DNA from: Aureispira sp050633105
GTDB lineage: Bacteria > Bacteroidota > Bacteroidia > Chitinophagales > Saprospiraceae
Direction: 5' to 3'
Assembly: GCA_050633105.1 (NCBI GenBank)
Contig: JBOEFW010000091.1
Coordinates: 1-64,000, forward strand
Length of the DNA stretch: 64,000 nucleotides
The notes under the pieces: model-generated
What the model was told of the DNA's origin: nothing
Seen by the model: only the letters and a program-made list of their open reading frames with translations
The model's database searches: none
Program-made: the position numbers and the translations under genes
Shown here: in pieces, positions 1 through 8,890 of the stretch
How the letters are laid out: every line of letters starts with the position of its first letter
Position numbering within the stretch: the stretch's first letter is position 1

Positions 1-240
1 TCTCCTTTGTTATAATAAGCGCTCCCCAAGTTGTATAGTGCTTGGTGGTCATCAGGTTTGATATGTAAAGCTTTGTTGTAAGCCTTGATGGCGTTATCGA
101 GCTCTCCTTTGTCGTCATAAGCGCTCCCCAAGTTGTTTAGTGCATCGTGGAAATCAGGATGAATTGCAATTGCCTTTTGATAGGCTTGAATTTTAACTTC
201 TAAATTATTTTCATGTATCCCTTGTACAAAGAAAAAAGTA
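1..240 (-). repeat. 102-bp tandem TPR-coding repeats
   Basis: The segment beginning at base 1 recurs from base 103 with only a few differences, giving a 102-bp (34-codon) period within the ATPase gene. A third, diverged unit follows to about 205. The high nucleotide identity between the first two units suggests recent duplication or ongoing homogenisation. More copies probably lie beyond the left edge. Confidence 0.75.
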
Positions 241-1880
241 CTCTTTTCTAATACTCTTTCCAACCAATTAGTATTATTAACTCTTTGAAATATTAATAAA
301 ATAGCTGTTTGGTGCTCCTCTTGAACCTCTGCCAATAAACCTTCTACACCATCCTTCAATAACAATCCCCAAGGTTGTTCTATAGCCCCCTGTTCTTCTA
401 CTTCTGCGATCAATTCTAATAAAGGGAAAGTATCTTCCCACTTAGAATGAACCAACACACTAGCAAAATCCCGTACCACTTCGGGCAAATACTTCTTATA
501 ATGAGAACACAAGCCATGAAAATGATACTCAAATTTATACTTCCGCCACTGGTGATCTTGCACCCAGTCTTCTAACTCTCCCTCCACTTGCTCTTTCTCT
601 ACCCGTTGTTGATAATAGCCCCTTAATTGTTGGTGTAATGTCTCCCATTCCTCCAACGAAACATCCCGTTGGTAGCGTCGCATCAATTCCTTCACAATAG
701 GATGATACCCCCAATAGCCGCCTCTTTTTTGTACAAAAGGGCGTTTTTTTAACCAATTAAAATAATCCTTGGCGTTGGCCTTTTTATCGGTAGGTAAGAG
801 ACATTTTATAATATCTTGGTTGAGTTGATTGGACAAAGCAGCTTGTAGGGCTAAGTTTTTTTGTATAGGGTTTTGGAGGTGTTTTAAGAACCGTTCTACT
901 ACTTGCTCGTTGGGATCATTGCTGTGGTCATTTCCTGTTTCTGCTAAGAGTGCTAGATAAACGGGCAAGCATTTGGAAATGGCCAAAATAGAATCAATAG
1001 TTGTGGGATCGGTAATGCCCTTTTTGTGGAGATAAGCAGTGGCTTCTGCTGTGGTAAAGGCTGCTAAAGAAATCTTACAACTCCAATCCTTCAATAGTTT
1101 CCAACGTTCGGAATGTAAGGGGTCTCTTCCTCCAATGATTAGAAAAAAGTCATCTATTTTTCCATAGTGGTAACAGCGCAATTGGATAAGCCATTTATCT
1201 AAAACTGGGTTGGCCGCTTCATAGGTATCTATAAAAATAGTTACGTCTTCTTCAATTTTATTAAAACCTGTAATCCATAAGGGAGTGAGGACTTGGATAG
1301 GGTGGAGAACTAGTTCCAAATTATTTTTATGACTCACCTTTTTGATCACAAAATCTGTCCATTGTCCTGCTGCATTGGCTAGAATGTCTGTTGGAGCGGT
1401 TGGTATAATATTTCCTCCTGGGATCGCTTCTTTACCTATAGCAACGCCTGTTTGTATACTTTTAGTTAAAAAAGAACCTATATTTCCTTTGGGGGCCTCA
1501 GGATCAGCATCTAGTTGTCCTTTTTCTTGTAAGTAATCCTCATAACGCTTCTGAAAATCCTTAAAAGGAGACTTTTTGTTGTGTGCACTTAATTCTTTGG
1601 CTAGATAAGCCATCAACGCCAATAGGTCGAATAGATTTTTGTCTTCTGCGTCAACAAAAGCGGTAAAATGCTTTTTCTCTTGGCTTAGTGCTAGAAATTC
1701 TTGAAGTAAGGTGGTTTTTCCTACGCCCCCTTGTCCATATACACTAAAAATTAACTTTCCAGAGATTTCTGCCAAAGCCTTTTTATAGGATTCTAAGTGC
1801 TCTTCTCGTCCAACAAAATCGGAGGTATAGGGGGAAGATGCTTGGAGTTTTAGTCCAAAGCTTTGTTTTTTCTTAGCCAT
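1..1880 (-). CDS. STAND-type NTPase with C-terminal TPR repeats (3' end outside window)
   Basis: The frame is open from the ATG at 1880-1878 to the window edge, about 626 codons, so the C-terminus is missing. Near residue 18 there is an FVGREEHL segment typical of the start of AAA/NB-ARC ATPase modules. A Walker A loop GQGGVGKTT lies at about residues 48-56, a Walker B-like IFIDTYE near residue 213 and a sensor-like GGRDP near residue 250. From about residue 545 there are TPR units of exactly 34 residues; bases 1-40 and 103-142 are near-identical 102-bp-spaced copies. Such STAND ATPases use TPRs as sensors and oligomerise on ligand binding; some are anti-phage proteins. The substrate cannot be read from the sequence. 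It heads a minus-strand run with its own start 89 bp after the DUF547 stop. Confidence 0.8.
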   Translation of the reverse strand, partial: MAKKKQSFGLKLQASSPYTSDFVGREEHLESYKKALAEISGKLIFSVYGQGGVGKTTLLQEFLALSQEKKHFTAFVDAEDKNLFDLLALMAYLAKELSAHNKKSPFKDFQKRYEDYLQEKGQLDADPEAPKGNIGSFLTKSIQTGVAIGKEAIPGGNIIPTAPTDILANAAGQWTDFVIKKVSHKNNLELVLHPIQVLTPLWITGFNKIEEDVTIFIDTYEAANPVLDKWLIQLRCYHYGKIDDFFLIIGGRDPLHSERWKLLKDWSCKISLAAFTTAEATAYLHKKGITDPTTIDSILAISKCLPVYLALLAETGNDHSNDPNEQVVERFLKHLQNPIQKNLALQAALSNQLNQDIIKCLLPTDKKANAKDYFNWLKKRPFVQKRGGYWGYHPIVKELMRRYQRDVSLEEWETLHQQLRGYYQQRVEKEQVEGELEDWVQDHQWRKYKFEYHFHGLCSHYKKYLPEVVRDFASVLVHSKWEDTFPLLELIAEVEEQGAIEQPWGLLLKDGVEGLLAEVQEEHQTAILLIFQRVNNTNWLERVLEKSTFFFVQGIHENNLEVKIQAYQKAIAIHPDFHDALNNLGSAYDDKGELDNAIKAYNKALHIKPDDHQALYNLGSAYYNKG

Positions 1881-1969
1881 ATTTAAAACCACTTAAAGGT
1901 TGGGAGGAAAGTAATAGATTTAATTCCTGTTTTAAAGCAACTAATATAACTAAAAAACAGCAGATGGTA

Positions 1970-2659
1970 TTATTCTACAAAGTTCCCCAAATCTTCCTCC
2001 CAAGAATACGCCTTATACCGAATGCGATAACCCGTCAAATCCTTACCCAATTGTTGTTGAAAGATACTTTTAATACCCTTGATGCCGCCAAAATCGCCTA
2101 GAAACCACAAAAACAAGCGTGTAGTATAGACTACTTGGTGTTGTTCATCAAAATCACTCTCACTTTCTAGAAAAGCCTGAGTCGCGAAGTCTAGTTGTTG
2201 ATCAATTTTTTCAGGGGTATAGAAGGCAATGGGCGGGCAGCTTTTGGCGCCACAATTAAGAGCAAAATGCAAGCGATAATCTATTTTGGGAACCGCTAAG
2301 GTGCGAATAGGGGCAGGGGTGAAGAAGTTGGGGAAATAACCCAAGGAGTACTTGTAGCGAAAACGCCTTAGAATGCCATGTTCTATATCATCCAAACTGA
2401 ATTTTTGCTGCGCAATAGTCAACAGGGCTTGGGTATAAATGGCAGGCTTGTCTATCTTTTTTTCTCGTTTGAGAATCAAAAAATAAGCATTGTAGCAATT
2501 GATCCAAAAGGCTTTTTGTTGCTTGGCATCCTGCAAGGCATGGCGTAGGTCAGTAAAAGAGAGCGCTGCCAATTGTGTTTGTAAAGGCTTGCTGTCTTGC
2601 TGCATTTTGACCGCTAGTAACAATTGTTGAGCCAGTTCATTTGGAGTGGTACCAGACAT
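1970..2659 (-). CDS. DUF547 domain-containing protein
   Basis: A 229-residue protein that matches the DUF547 family over most of its length. The characteristic FWINCYNAYF block is at residues 51-60, a DDIEHGILR block at 90-98 and HFALNCGAKSCPPI at 131-144. The Cys and His residues in these blocks are the conserved features of the family, whose biochemical function is unknown. No signal peptide is visible, so it is probably cytoplasmic. It follows the 164-residue unknown gene with an 11-bp gap and is probably co-transcribed with it and with the rhomboid-like gene upstream. Confidence 0.85.
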   Translation of the reverse strand: MSGTTPNELAQQLLLAVKMQQDSKPLQTQLAALSFTDLRHALQDAKQQKAFWINCYNAYFLILKREKKIDKPAIYTQALLTIAQQKFSLDDIEHGILRRFRYKYSLGYFPNFFTPAPIRTLAVPKIDYRLHFALNCGAKSCPPIAFYTPEKIDQQLDFATQAFLESESDFDEQHQVVYTTRLFLWFLGDFGGIKGIKSIFQQQLGKDLTGYRIRYKAYSWEEDLGNFVE

Positions 2660-2670
2660 GTATAGTTGTA

Positions 2671-3165
2671 TTAAGAAACGTGTTGTAAAGAAATGCCTTC
2701 CACCTCCACCATAAAGGAAAAGGGGCCATTAACATCCAAGGCACGGGCTTCATAAGCAATGGTTAGACGATTTTCTTGAAGAGCGCCAAATTGTATGCGC
2801 TGCAAGATACAGGGCTGGGCATAGCCTAGTAAGTACAAGGTAGAATTGGCCAAAATTGTTGAAGAAAGCGTCTTGTTTTGCAAATTTTTAACTTGGAGCG
2901 GTTCTTCTAAATTACCAATAGGCACCAACAATTTCTTAGAAAAATCATAGCGGCAATAATTAATTGCTAACTCTAAATCAAGGAGTGGACTTTCATTGGT
3001 TTGGAGTAGAGGTGTACTTTCATAGAGAACAGGAATAGCACTTTCAGGAACACTAAAAAACAAACCTAACTGTAAGCTGCCTTGGTCTAACATCAGTTTA
3101 TTTTCTGTGGTGTTGGCTAAAAGAGGCAATTGGTAAAGCTGTTGTTGATGGGTGAATTGTAGCAT
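2671..3165 (-). CDS. hypothetical protein, 164 aa
   Basis: I do not recognise the family. The sequence is a compact, mostly beta-strand-looking protein without signal peptide, membrane segment or cysteine-rich motif. It lies between the rhomboid-like membrane protein (33-bp gap) and the DUF547 gene (11-bp gap) on the same strand, so the three are probably one operon. Codon use matches the neighbours, which supports a real gene. Function unknown. Confidence 0.6.
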   Translation of the reverse strand: MLQFTHQQQLYQLPLLANTTENKLMLDQGSLQLGLFFSVPESAIPVLYESTPLLQTNESPLLDLELAINYCRYDFSKKLLVPIGNLEEPLQVKNLQNKTLSSTILANSTLYLLGYAQPCILQRIQFGALQENRLTIAYEARALDVNGPFSFMVEVEGISLQHVS

Positions 3166-3198
3166 AAGAATTGGTAACTATTAGGATCAAGGAAGAAA

Positions 3199-4755
3199 TT
3201 ACAAGATATTGGCGCGTTGTGCTAAGGTTTTGCCTTGCATAAAATGTAGGACAAGGCCGAATTCAATGCCTCCCCAAAAGCTAAAATGATGAGCTGCTGT
3301 ATTAAAACTCCCCAATATGCTGAGGCCCCACAAGAGTAGCCCATAGACTACTAGGAAAAAACAAAATGCTTTTCTATGGGGGGGGACATAGGTTCTTATT
3401 AAGCCAAAAAACAACAATAAGCCACACCAACCTACAATGCCTACAGAACCCGCAGGTGCCCATAAATCGAGTCTATACCAATAAACACTGGCAAAATTGG
3501 CGATTATGCCCAAGATGAAATAACTCCAAAGGCTTTTGAAACTGCCTAATAAGGGTTCTAAGAAAAAACCTGCAAAAAGCAGGGCAAAGGAATTAATCAG
3601 CAAGAGACTAAAGCTTCCCGGGACTAAAAGTGCGGTGAAAATGCGCCAATATTCGCCTTGTTTTAGGACGGCTTCTCCTGAAAGAAAACCCCAAGAAAGC
3701 CACTGTTTGCTGTTGGGGACATAATTGCCTACGCCTAAAAATAGAGATCCCATAAAGATAATAATGGGCATCCAAAACAAAAAAGCAGTGGCCTTATACG
3801 TTCCTCTTGGATTAATAGCTTGGAGGAGTTGTTTTAGAAGGGGCTTGCGGTGATTTAATTCTTGTTCAAATGTAACGGAAGCGGTATCCTCCAAAGGAGG
3901 GGACGTAACCATTATCCAAATAAGTAAGAGCCCTAAGAAAAAACTAGCCCAAGTCCAGAAAAAAGAATTTCCTGTCCGTGTCTCAAATTCATGGTCTTGC
4001 GGGAGCAAGATCGTCACAGTACTGGGATCTAGGTTAGGGTAATACTCGTTAAAAACAGTATGGAAATAAGTTGGGGTATTAGAGGGAACAATGCGTTCAA
4101 AGTAAGGGGTGTTTTTGGGGAACAATGCTTTTGAAAGCGCTTTTTTACTAGTCCTTAAAAAGCGTTGATGATAATCCGCTTCTTCTTGTTCGTTAAGGGA
4201 ATGGCTACAGACTTCTTTATAAGAAAAACCATACCACAAGGAAGCAGTCCCTGGAAAGGGGCACAAAAAAGACGCTTGATATTGAACCTGATCTTCGTTT
4301 TTTCCAATAACCTTAGCACTAGTATAAGAAACCATCTCGCTGGTGTCCAATTCAAAGGCTTGTATCTTGAAATACTTTTCGTTTGGTGTGGCTTGAATTT
4401 GCTCTGCAGTATCCACCTCTATTAAGGCAAAAGAACTCGTCTTGAGATACTGTTGACTGATGCAAGTCGGTAGAATAATTACAATGGCCATCAGGTACAG
4501 ATAGAACGAGTAAGCGTTCTCTTTATCCCAACTCAATTGTAAAAGCTGTATTCTAGGGTGTATCCAAATGGAGAGAGGCAACCACGGCAAAGCGATTGGA
4601 ATCCAATAATCTAACATGTCTTCTGAAAAAGGTAGAAAACCTAATTGAATATCGAAGAGCCAACGAAGCAAACCATATCCAAAAAAGACTCCTACCATAA
4701 GAAGTAAAAACGGAAGATAAATAGACTGGTATTTTATTTTTTTCTGTTGATCCAT
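3199..4755 (-). CDS. rhomboid-like multi-pass membrane protein
   Basis: A membrane protein with an N-terminal pair of hydrophobic segments, a large soluble region and a C-terminal six-segment block. That block resembles the rhomboid fold: YWRIFTALLVPG, then an asparagine-containing second segment, then a GS(x)G motif in APAGSVGIVG, then a final FWGGIEFG segment. The serine is kept, but the canonical AHLGG histidine position reads SFWGG; the nearest histidines are four to five residues earlier (HH before FSFWGG). It may therefore be an inactive or atypical rhomboid. The start is placed at the ATG at 4755 (MDQQKK); an in-frame ATG at 4788 would add 11 residues. Confidence 0.6.
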   Translation of the reverse strand: MDQQKKIKYQSIYLPFLLLMVGVFFGYGLLRWLFDIQLGFLPFSEDMLDYWIPIALPWLPLSIWIHPRIQLLQLSWDKENAYSFYLYLMAIVIILPTCISQQYLKTSSFALIEVDTAEQIQATPNEKYFKIQAFELDTSEMVSYTSAKVIGKNEDQVQYQASFLCPFPGTASLWYGFSYKEVCSHSLNEQEEADYHQRFLRTSKKALSKALFPKNTPYFERIVPSNTPTYFHTVFNEYYPNLDPSTVTILLPQDHEFETRTGNSFFWTWASFFLGLLLIWIMVTSPPLEDTASVTFEQELNHRKPLLKQLLQAINPRGTYKATAFLFWMPIIIFMGSLFLGVGNYVPNSKQWLSWGFLSGEAVLKQGEYWRIFTALLVPGSFSLLLINSFALLFAGFFLEPLLGSFKSLWSYFILGIIANFASVYWYRLDLWAPAGSVGIVGWCGLLLFFGLIRTYVPPHRKAFCFFLVVYGLLLWGLSILGSFNTAAHHFSFWGGIEFGLVLHFMQGKTLAQRANIL

Positions 4756-4966
4756 AGGTACTGTTTTAAGGAAATGGAAGAGCAACATTAAATAACAGTG
4801 GGGGAAAAAACGTGGTGACTAAACACGACTATTTTGTTGGATAATGCTTTTAAAATATAAGGACGATTTGCCGGAAATAGTTCCTTAGTGCGAGGACCAT
4901 ATCTGTCAGGTTAAAGCTTTTTTAAAATTGGAGAGCACGACCTATAACTACTTTATAGATGGAATA

Positions 4967-5527
4967 TTAGCTACTCTTATCAAAATACTGCTCATAAGCT
5001 GCTATTTTCTCTTGTAGGCGTTGAGCAAGGTACAAGTTACCTAGATGAAGCTGTGTATAAATGAGCTGTGCTTCTTGTTGGTAGGCGACTCTTTTTTCTC
5101 TAGACCAATAATGTGGCGGCTCTTGTAAATTGCAAATTCTATCTGCCATTTTTACTGCCCAAACTTCTTTGGGCTGTTGCCGAATGCGTGTTAAGCTGTC
5201 TTGCATTTGGGCTGTTTTGGTAGGCAAACTTTCGTTTTTGGTCAAGGCCAAAACGCCTTGTGCAATGGCTTTGCCAAAGCGCTCTTCTAAACCTTCATAA
5301 GATTGGGACGTATCCTCGATAGTATCGTGCAATACCGCACAATGCAAGGCTAAATCGGCGTCTAGGCTAGCATCTAATTGAGTGGCGGCTAAGACCTCAA
5401 AGGTAACAGAACCAATGTGGTTGAGGTATTCTACCTTTTGCCCTTTTTTAGGACTAGCGTATTTTTGACCATTGTGTAATTCACTGGCTAATTGCCAGAC
5501 TTCTTGTAATTTTTCTATGGACCACAT
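4967..5527 (-). CDS. HD-domain hydrolase, MESH1/SpoT-like small alarmone hydrolase
   Basis: A 186-residue protein with the metal-binding HD signature of (p)ppGpp hydrolases: H18 in the ELHNGQKY block, H37 in YLNHIGSV, the HD pair at 67-68 followed by TIEDT, and MADRICNL at 127-134. The size fits a stand-alone HD hydrolase without a synthetase domain. By analogy with MESH1 it could hydrolyse ppGpp or related nucleotides in the cytoplasm, but other nucleotide substrates are possible. It starts 12 bp after the hxlR stop and is probably controlled from the same promoter. Confidence 0.75.
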   Translation of the reverse strand: MWSIEKLQEVWQLASELHNGQKYASPKKGQKVEYLNHIGSVTFEVLAATQLDASLDADLALHCAVLHDTIEDTSQSYEGLEERFGKAIAQGVLALTKNESLPTKTAQMQDSLTRIRQQPKEVWAVKMADRICNLQEPPHYWSREKRVAYQQEAQLIYTQLHLGNLYLAQRLQEKIAAYEQYFDKSS

Positions 5528-5539
5528 AAGTTGGGTATT

Positions 5540-5953
5540 TTATGGAATGGCGTTTAAGATGTTTTGAATAAAGGTCTCCTTGTCTGCTCTAATCAATTCA
5601 GCAGAATCGTCTAACTGTTCTTGTTCTGGTCCAAAGTCGCCATATTTGCTAGACCATAGTAGCATTTCAATCAACAAGGGCAAGACATCTTTCCCTTGTT
5701 GAGTTAAGCTGTAGATTTTCATTGTTTTTTGGAGGGCATCTTTTTTACTAGTAATGAATCCTCTTTGCTCTAGCATTTTTAAACGATCAGACAATACATT
5801 GGTTGCTATGCCTTCATCGGATTTTAAAAAGTCTTTGAAATAGAGTTTTTTGTGAAGAATCATATCTCTAAGAATTAATAGTACCCATTTGTCTCCAACA
5901 AAATCTAGACAATAACTCATGGGGCAATTGGATCTTTTTTTAATTTTTCGCAT
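5540..5953 (-). CDS. HxlR-family winged-helix transcriptional regulator
   Basis: A 137-residue HxlR/MarR-like regulator. The N-terminal SNCPMSYCLDFVGDKW block with its conserved cysteine is typical, followed by the winged helix (DGIATNVLSDRLK-like recognition helix and a GFITSKKD wing). Members often sense reactive electrophiles through this cysteine. It is divergent from the SRPBCC gene at 6059, and the gap holds two palindromic sites that are its likely operators. One operator ends 6 bp from its own start, which suggests autorepression. Confidence 0.9.
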   Translation of the reverse strand: MRKIKKRSNCPMSYCLDFVGDKWVLLILRDMILHKKLYFKDFLKSDEGIATNVLSDRLKMLEQRGFITSKKDALQKTMKIYSLTQQGKDVLPLLIEMLLWSSKYGDFGPEQEQLDDSAELIRADKETFIQNILNAIP

Positions 5954-5958
5954 AATTG

Positions 5959-5974
5959 CTTGTTTTTAGCAAGT
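5959..5974. promoter_or_regulatory. putative HxlR operator 1 (palindrome)
   Basis: The palindromic sequence CTTGTTTTTAGCAAG lies just 5' of the hxlR start. The same 16-bp site recurs at 5995-6010, with centres 36 bp apart, in the divergent promoter region. TTGC-type palindromes with an A/T spacer fit known HxlR-family operators. The position suggests repression of hxlR itself. Confidence 0.65.
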
Positions 5975-5994
5975 AAATGTCTACTTTTGTTAAA

Positions 5995-6010
5995 CTTGTT
6001 TTTAGCAAGT
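5995..6010. promoter_or_regulatory. putative HxlR operator 2 (palindrome)
   Basis: This is an identical copy of the palindrome at 5959-5974, lying about 50 bp before the divergent SRPBCC gene. The pair is probably bound by two HxlR dimers on the shared promoter region. Binding is inferred from position and symmetry only. Confidence 0.65.
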
Positions 6011-6058
6011 GAATGTTATTGCACTCTTAATCAAAAATAAAAGAACTACTTTTAAAAG

Positions 6059-6616
6059 ATGAGATTATCCTATTTTATTTTGCCCCTCCTTTGGTATTTC
6101 CTTTTTAACTCGGTTTACTTATCCGCACAAAATGAAAAAAAATCAATTATGAAAAGTATTAGTAAAGAGATTAATTCAAGCATCACAATCCAAGCGACCA
6201 AGGAAGATGTCTTTAAGGTTATTTCTAATCATGTGGGTACTCCAACATGGGTGATGGAGGTAGAGGAAGTGAAATTATTAAAAGAAGGGACTCCCAAAAA
6301 TGGAGTAGGAGCAATTCGGGAAGTAAATTTTAGACCTAAGTTATGGGCAACCGTGCAAGAAGAGATTGTAGCCTATGAAGAGAATAAAGGGTTTCAATAT
6401 AAAGTACTTCAGATGCCTGGCCTTATTGATCATTTAGGAATATTCGAGGTTGTTGAGACATCCAATAATGAAACTACTGTTAGCTGGAAAGTCTCCATGA
6501 CGTTTAAGAAATTCCACTTCTTTAGCCTTTTTGTTAATAAATTCGCAAAAGATTTTAAAAAAGTTCAAGTGAATGGGTTGGAGTATCTAAAAAAAGAATT
6601 AGAAGGAAAAGAGTAG
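6059..6616 (+). CDS. SRPBCC family (polyketide cyclase/START-like) protein
   Basis: A 185-residue protein. After an N-terminal hydrophobic stretch (residues 1-24, ending LSAQ) comes an SRPBCC fold: SSITIQATKEDVFKVI opens the domain, and the GAIREVNF and FEVVETSNNETTVSWK strands are typical. This fold binds small hydrophobic ligands. The hydrophobic N-terminus suggests export, but an internal ATG at 6150 would give a cytoplasmic form without it. It is transcribed away from hxlR across the paired operators, so it is the likely regulated target gene. Confidence 0.75.
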   Translation: MRLSYFILPLLWYFLFNSVYLSAQNEKKSIMKSISKEINSSITIQATKEDVFKVISNHVGTPTWVMEVEEVKLLKEGTPKNGVGAIREVNFRPKLWATVQEEIVAYEENKGFQYKVLQMPGLIDHLGIFEVVETSNNETTVSWKVSMTFKKFHFFSLFVNKFAKDFKKVQVNGLEYLKKELEGKE

Positions 6617-6731
6617 CAAATAGGCAGGAGTTTTTGTTGAAAAATCAACTGTAAGTAAGTTAAAGAAACAAGTTTTAAAAGTAGTTCACATAATCTCTTT
6701 ATTGATCAATAGAAGGCCTTAAAAAAATATA

Positions 6732-7868
6732 ATGAAAAAGATAGGTAATAGTATAGGTATTGGATGTTTCCTTGTTGGGTTACTGGCTATTTTCTTTGAA
6801 GAACCTCTGTATGGAGTTGGAATTTTTGCTCTAGGGTTTTTAATTTTTAATCCTAGTTTTAATCTTTTATCTAAGCAGTTGGAACAAGTTTTTCGACCAA
6901 ATATACGAATGGGGTTGATCTTAGGATTAGGGGGACTTATTATAGGTGGTTTATGGTTGCAAGGAAGGACCGAATATGAGGTAAAAGAAGATCTATCTCC
7001 TATGGCTATTAGTAAACTAAGTATTCATCCAATAAAGCAAAAAAAGATAGGTGAATTAGATTATTTTTTTATTGAAAAGGGAAGTGGACCAGCCGTTTTT
7101 TTGTTGCACGGGTTTCCTGATATGGCGAATACATGGGATGAAACGATTACAGCGTTATCAAAAAAACATCGCGTAATTGCTCCTTTTTTACGGGGCTATT
7201 ATCCAACTAGTATTGCTCCAGATGGTGATTATTCTGTGAAAACTATTGCAGAAGATATTATAGAATTGGCCAATCAATTAGGTATTGAAGAGTTTAATAT
7301 CATGGGACAAGATTGGGGCGCTTCAATTAGTAGTGCTGTAGCTAATATAGCACCAGATAAAGTGTTAAAAGTCATTACTCTTGCCATTCCCCATCCATCT
7401 TGTGTAGAAATAAGCCCAGAGTTGTTATACTATGGGCGTCATTTTATTGTTTTTGATTTCCCAGACTGGTCCGTGAGATACACTCGAAAGAACAATTTTG
7501 AATACATTGATAGATTGTATAAACGATGGTCTCCTGATTTTAAAAACTATAAAGAATCCAGTAACGCGATCAAGGAAACTTTTAAATGTAAGGGACGCTT
7601 AGAAGCAGCCTTAGGTTATTATTGGAGTTTATCAAAAGATCAAAAAGATCAAGAAATGGTCGCATTTTATAAACAATTACCAACAATGCCTTTTCTATTT
7701 TTAGGAGGAGAGAATGATGCAATTGTTACACCAGAAATGCTACAAAAAATCAAAGACACGATGCCTACTACTACCAAAACGATCGTTTTTAAGAAGGCAG
7801 GGCATTTTTTACATCAAGAAGTATTCGAGGAATACATTAAAGAAGTGAAAGCCTTTTTGGCAGCGTAA
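6732..7868 (+). CDS. alpha/beta hydrolase, epoxide-hydrolase-like, membrane-anchored
   Basis: Two hydrophobic segments (about residues 8-40 and 60-77) precede an alpha/beta-hydrolase domain. The oxyanion motif HGFPD is at 126-130 and the nucleophile elbow GQDWGA has Asp194 as nucleophile, as in epoxide hydrolases and haloalkane dehalogenases rather than serine hydrolases. Acid Asp329 (GGENDA) and base His358 (KAGHFLH) complete the triad. It lies 115 bp after the SRPBCC gene and may share its HxlR control. The physiological substrate is unknown. Confidence 0.8.
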   Translation: MKKIGNSIGIGCFLVGLLAIFFEEPLYGVGIFALGFLIFNPSFNLLSKQLEQVFRPNIRMGLILGLGGLIIGGLWLQGRTEYEVKEDLSPMAISKLSIHPIKQKKIGELDYFFIEKGSGPAVFLLHGFPDMANTWDETITALSKKHRVIAPFLRGYYPTSIAPDGDYSVKTIAEDIIELANQLGIEEFNIMGQDWGASISSAVANIAPDKVLKVITLAIPHPSCVEISPELLYYGRHFIVFDFPDWSVRYTRKNNFEYIDRLYKRWSPDFKNYKESSNAIKETFKCKGRLEAALGYYWSLSKDQKDQEMVAFYKQLPTMPFLFLGGENDAIVTPEMLQKIKDTMPTTTKTIVFKKAGHFLHQEVFEEYIKEVKAFLAA

Positions 7869-7942
7869 TGTTAATCAATAATTGATTCAATGATCAGGGG
7901 AAGGAGCGTCGAATGGCGTGTTTTTAGGAAGAGATTTATGAA

Positions 7943-8890
7943 TTAGTTTAACAATGCCGCTATTTGGGGAATATCTACATTACCACCAGAAATAATAAGG
8001 CCTATTTTTTTGCCTTTAAAGGCTTCTTTTTCCTTCAGAACGGCTGCAAAAGCTACGGCGGAGGAAGGTTCACAAACGATTTTGAGGCGTTCCCATAGGA
8101 GGCGTAAAGCGTACAAGATTTCTTCTTCTGTTACTCGGACGATTTGTTGAACGTGTTGTTGGATAATCGGAAAATTTTGGTCGCCCAGTTGTGTACGTAA
8201 ACCATCGGCCACTGTAGTCGCCTGAGCATTGGTTTCAATTTTTCCACTTTGCAAAGAGCGAAAAGCATCATCAACGGCTAAAGGTTCTCCTGCAATGGTC
8301 GAACAATTCTTACCAAAACAATGCCCTGACAAGGCCGTTCCAGCCAAGAGCCCACCGCCGCCAACAGGTGCTACTAAAACCTTCAAATCAGATTGTTCTT
8401 GTAGCAATTCATAAGCCGCTGTTGCTTGTCCTATTATAACTGGCCAATCGTTGGAAGGATGAAGCAAAGTAGCTCCTTTCTCTTGGACAATTTTGTGGGC
8501 TTGAAAGATTCTTTGTTCTATGGTGGGAATACATTCGAGGACCTCTCCACCATAGCCTTTGACGGCTGTTTTTTTGACGGCTGGGGCATTAGACGGCATG
8601 ACAATATAGGCCTTTACGCCTAATTTTTGAGCGGCAAAAGCGACTGCTTGTGCAAAATTGCCTGAGGAATGGGTCACGACTCCCTTAGCACGTTGTTCGG
8701 GGGAAAGCTGTAAAATGGCGTGTGCTGCCCCTCTCATTTTGAAGGAGCCTGTCTTTTGGAAATTCTCACACTTGAAGAAGAGAGAGGACCCTACTATTTC
8801 GTCTAAGAGTTGGGATCTCAAAACAGGGGTTTGATGGATGTAGGGCTTGATTTGTTGATGACAAGCTAGAATTTGTTGGTGGACGCTCAT
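7943..8890 (-). CDS. threonine/serine dehydratase or serine racemase (PLP fold type II)
   Basis: A 315-residue PLP enzyme. The Schiff-base lysine is K51 in TGSFKMRGA, the substrate loop SSGNFAQ is at 75-81 and the phosphate-binding PVGGGG loop at 175-180. The length fits catabolic threonine dehydratase or serine racemase, without the ACT domain of biosynthetic IlvA. The start is placed at the ATG at 8890, where homologues begin; the open frame runs 62 residues further upstream but that part is Lys/Ser-rich and looks non-coding. The ATG overlaps the TGA of a short upstream membrane-peptide frame. Confidence 0.85.
   Translation of the reverse strand: MSVHQQILACHQQIKPYIHQTPVLRSQLLDEIVGSSLFFKCENFQKTGSFKMRGAAHAILQLSPEQRAKGVVTHSSGNFAQAVAFAAQKLGVKAYIVMPSNAPAVKKTAVKGYGGEVLECIPTIEQRIFQAHKIVQEKGATLLHPSNDWPVIIGQATAAYELLQEQSDLKVLVAPVGGGGLLAGTALSGHCFGKNCSTIAGEPLAVDDAFRSLQSGKIETNAQATTVADGLRTQLGDQNFPIIQQHVQQIVRVTEEEILYALRLLWERLKIVCEPSSAVAFAAVLKEKEAFKGKKIGLIISGGNVDIPQIAALLN

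Noticed and set aside
1342..1536. Plus-strand open frame of 64 codons within the ATPase gene
   Set aside because: Shadow of the opposite-strand coding sequence.
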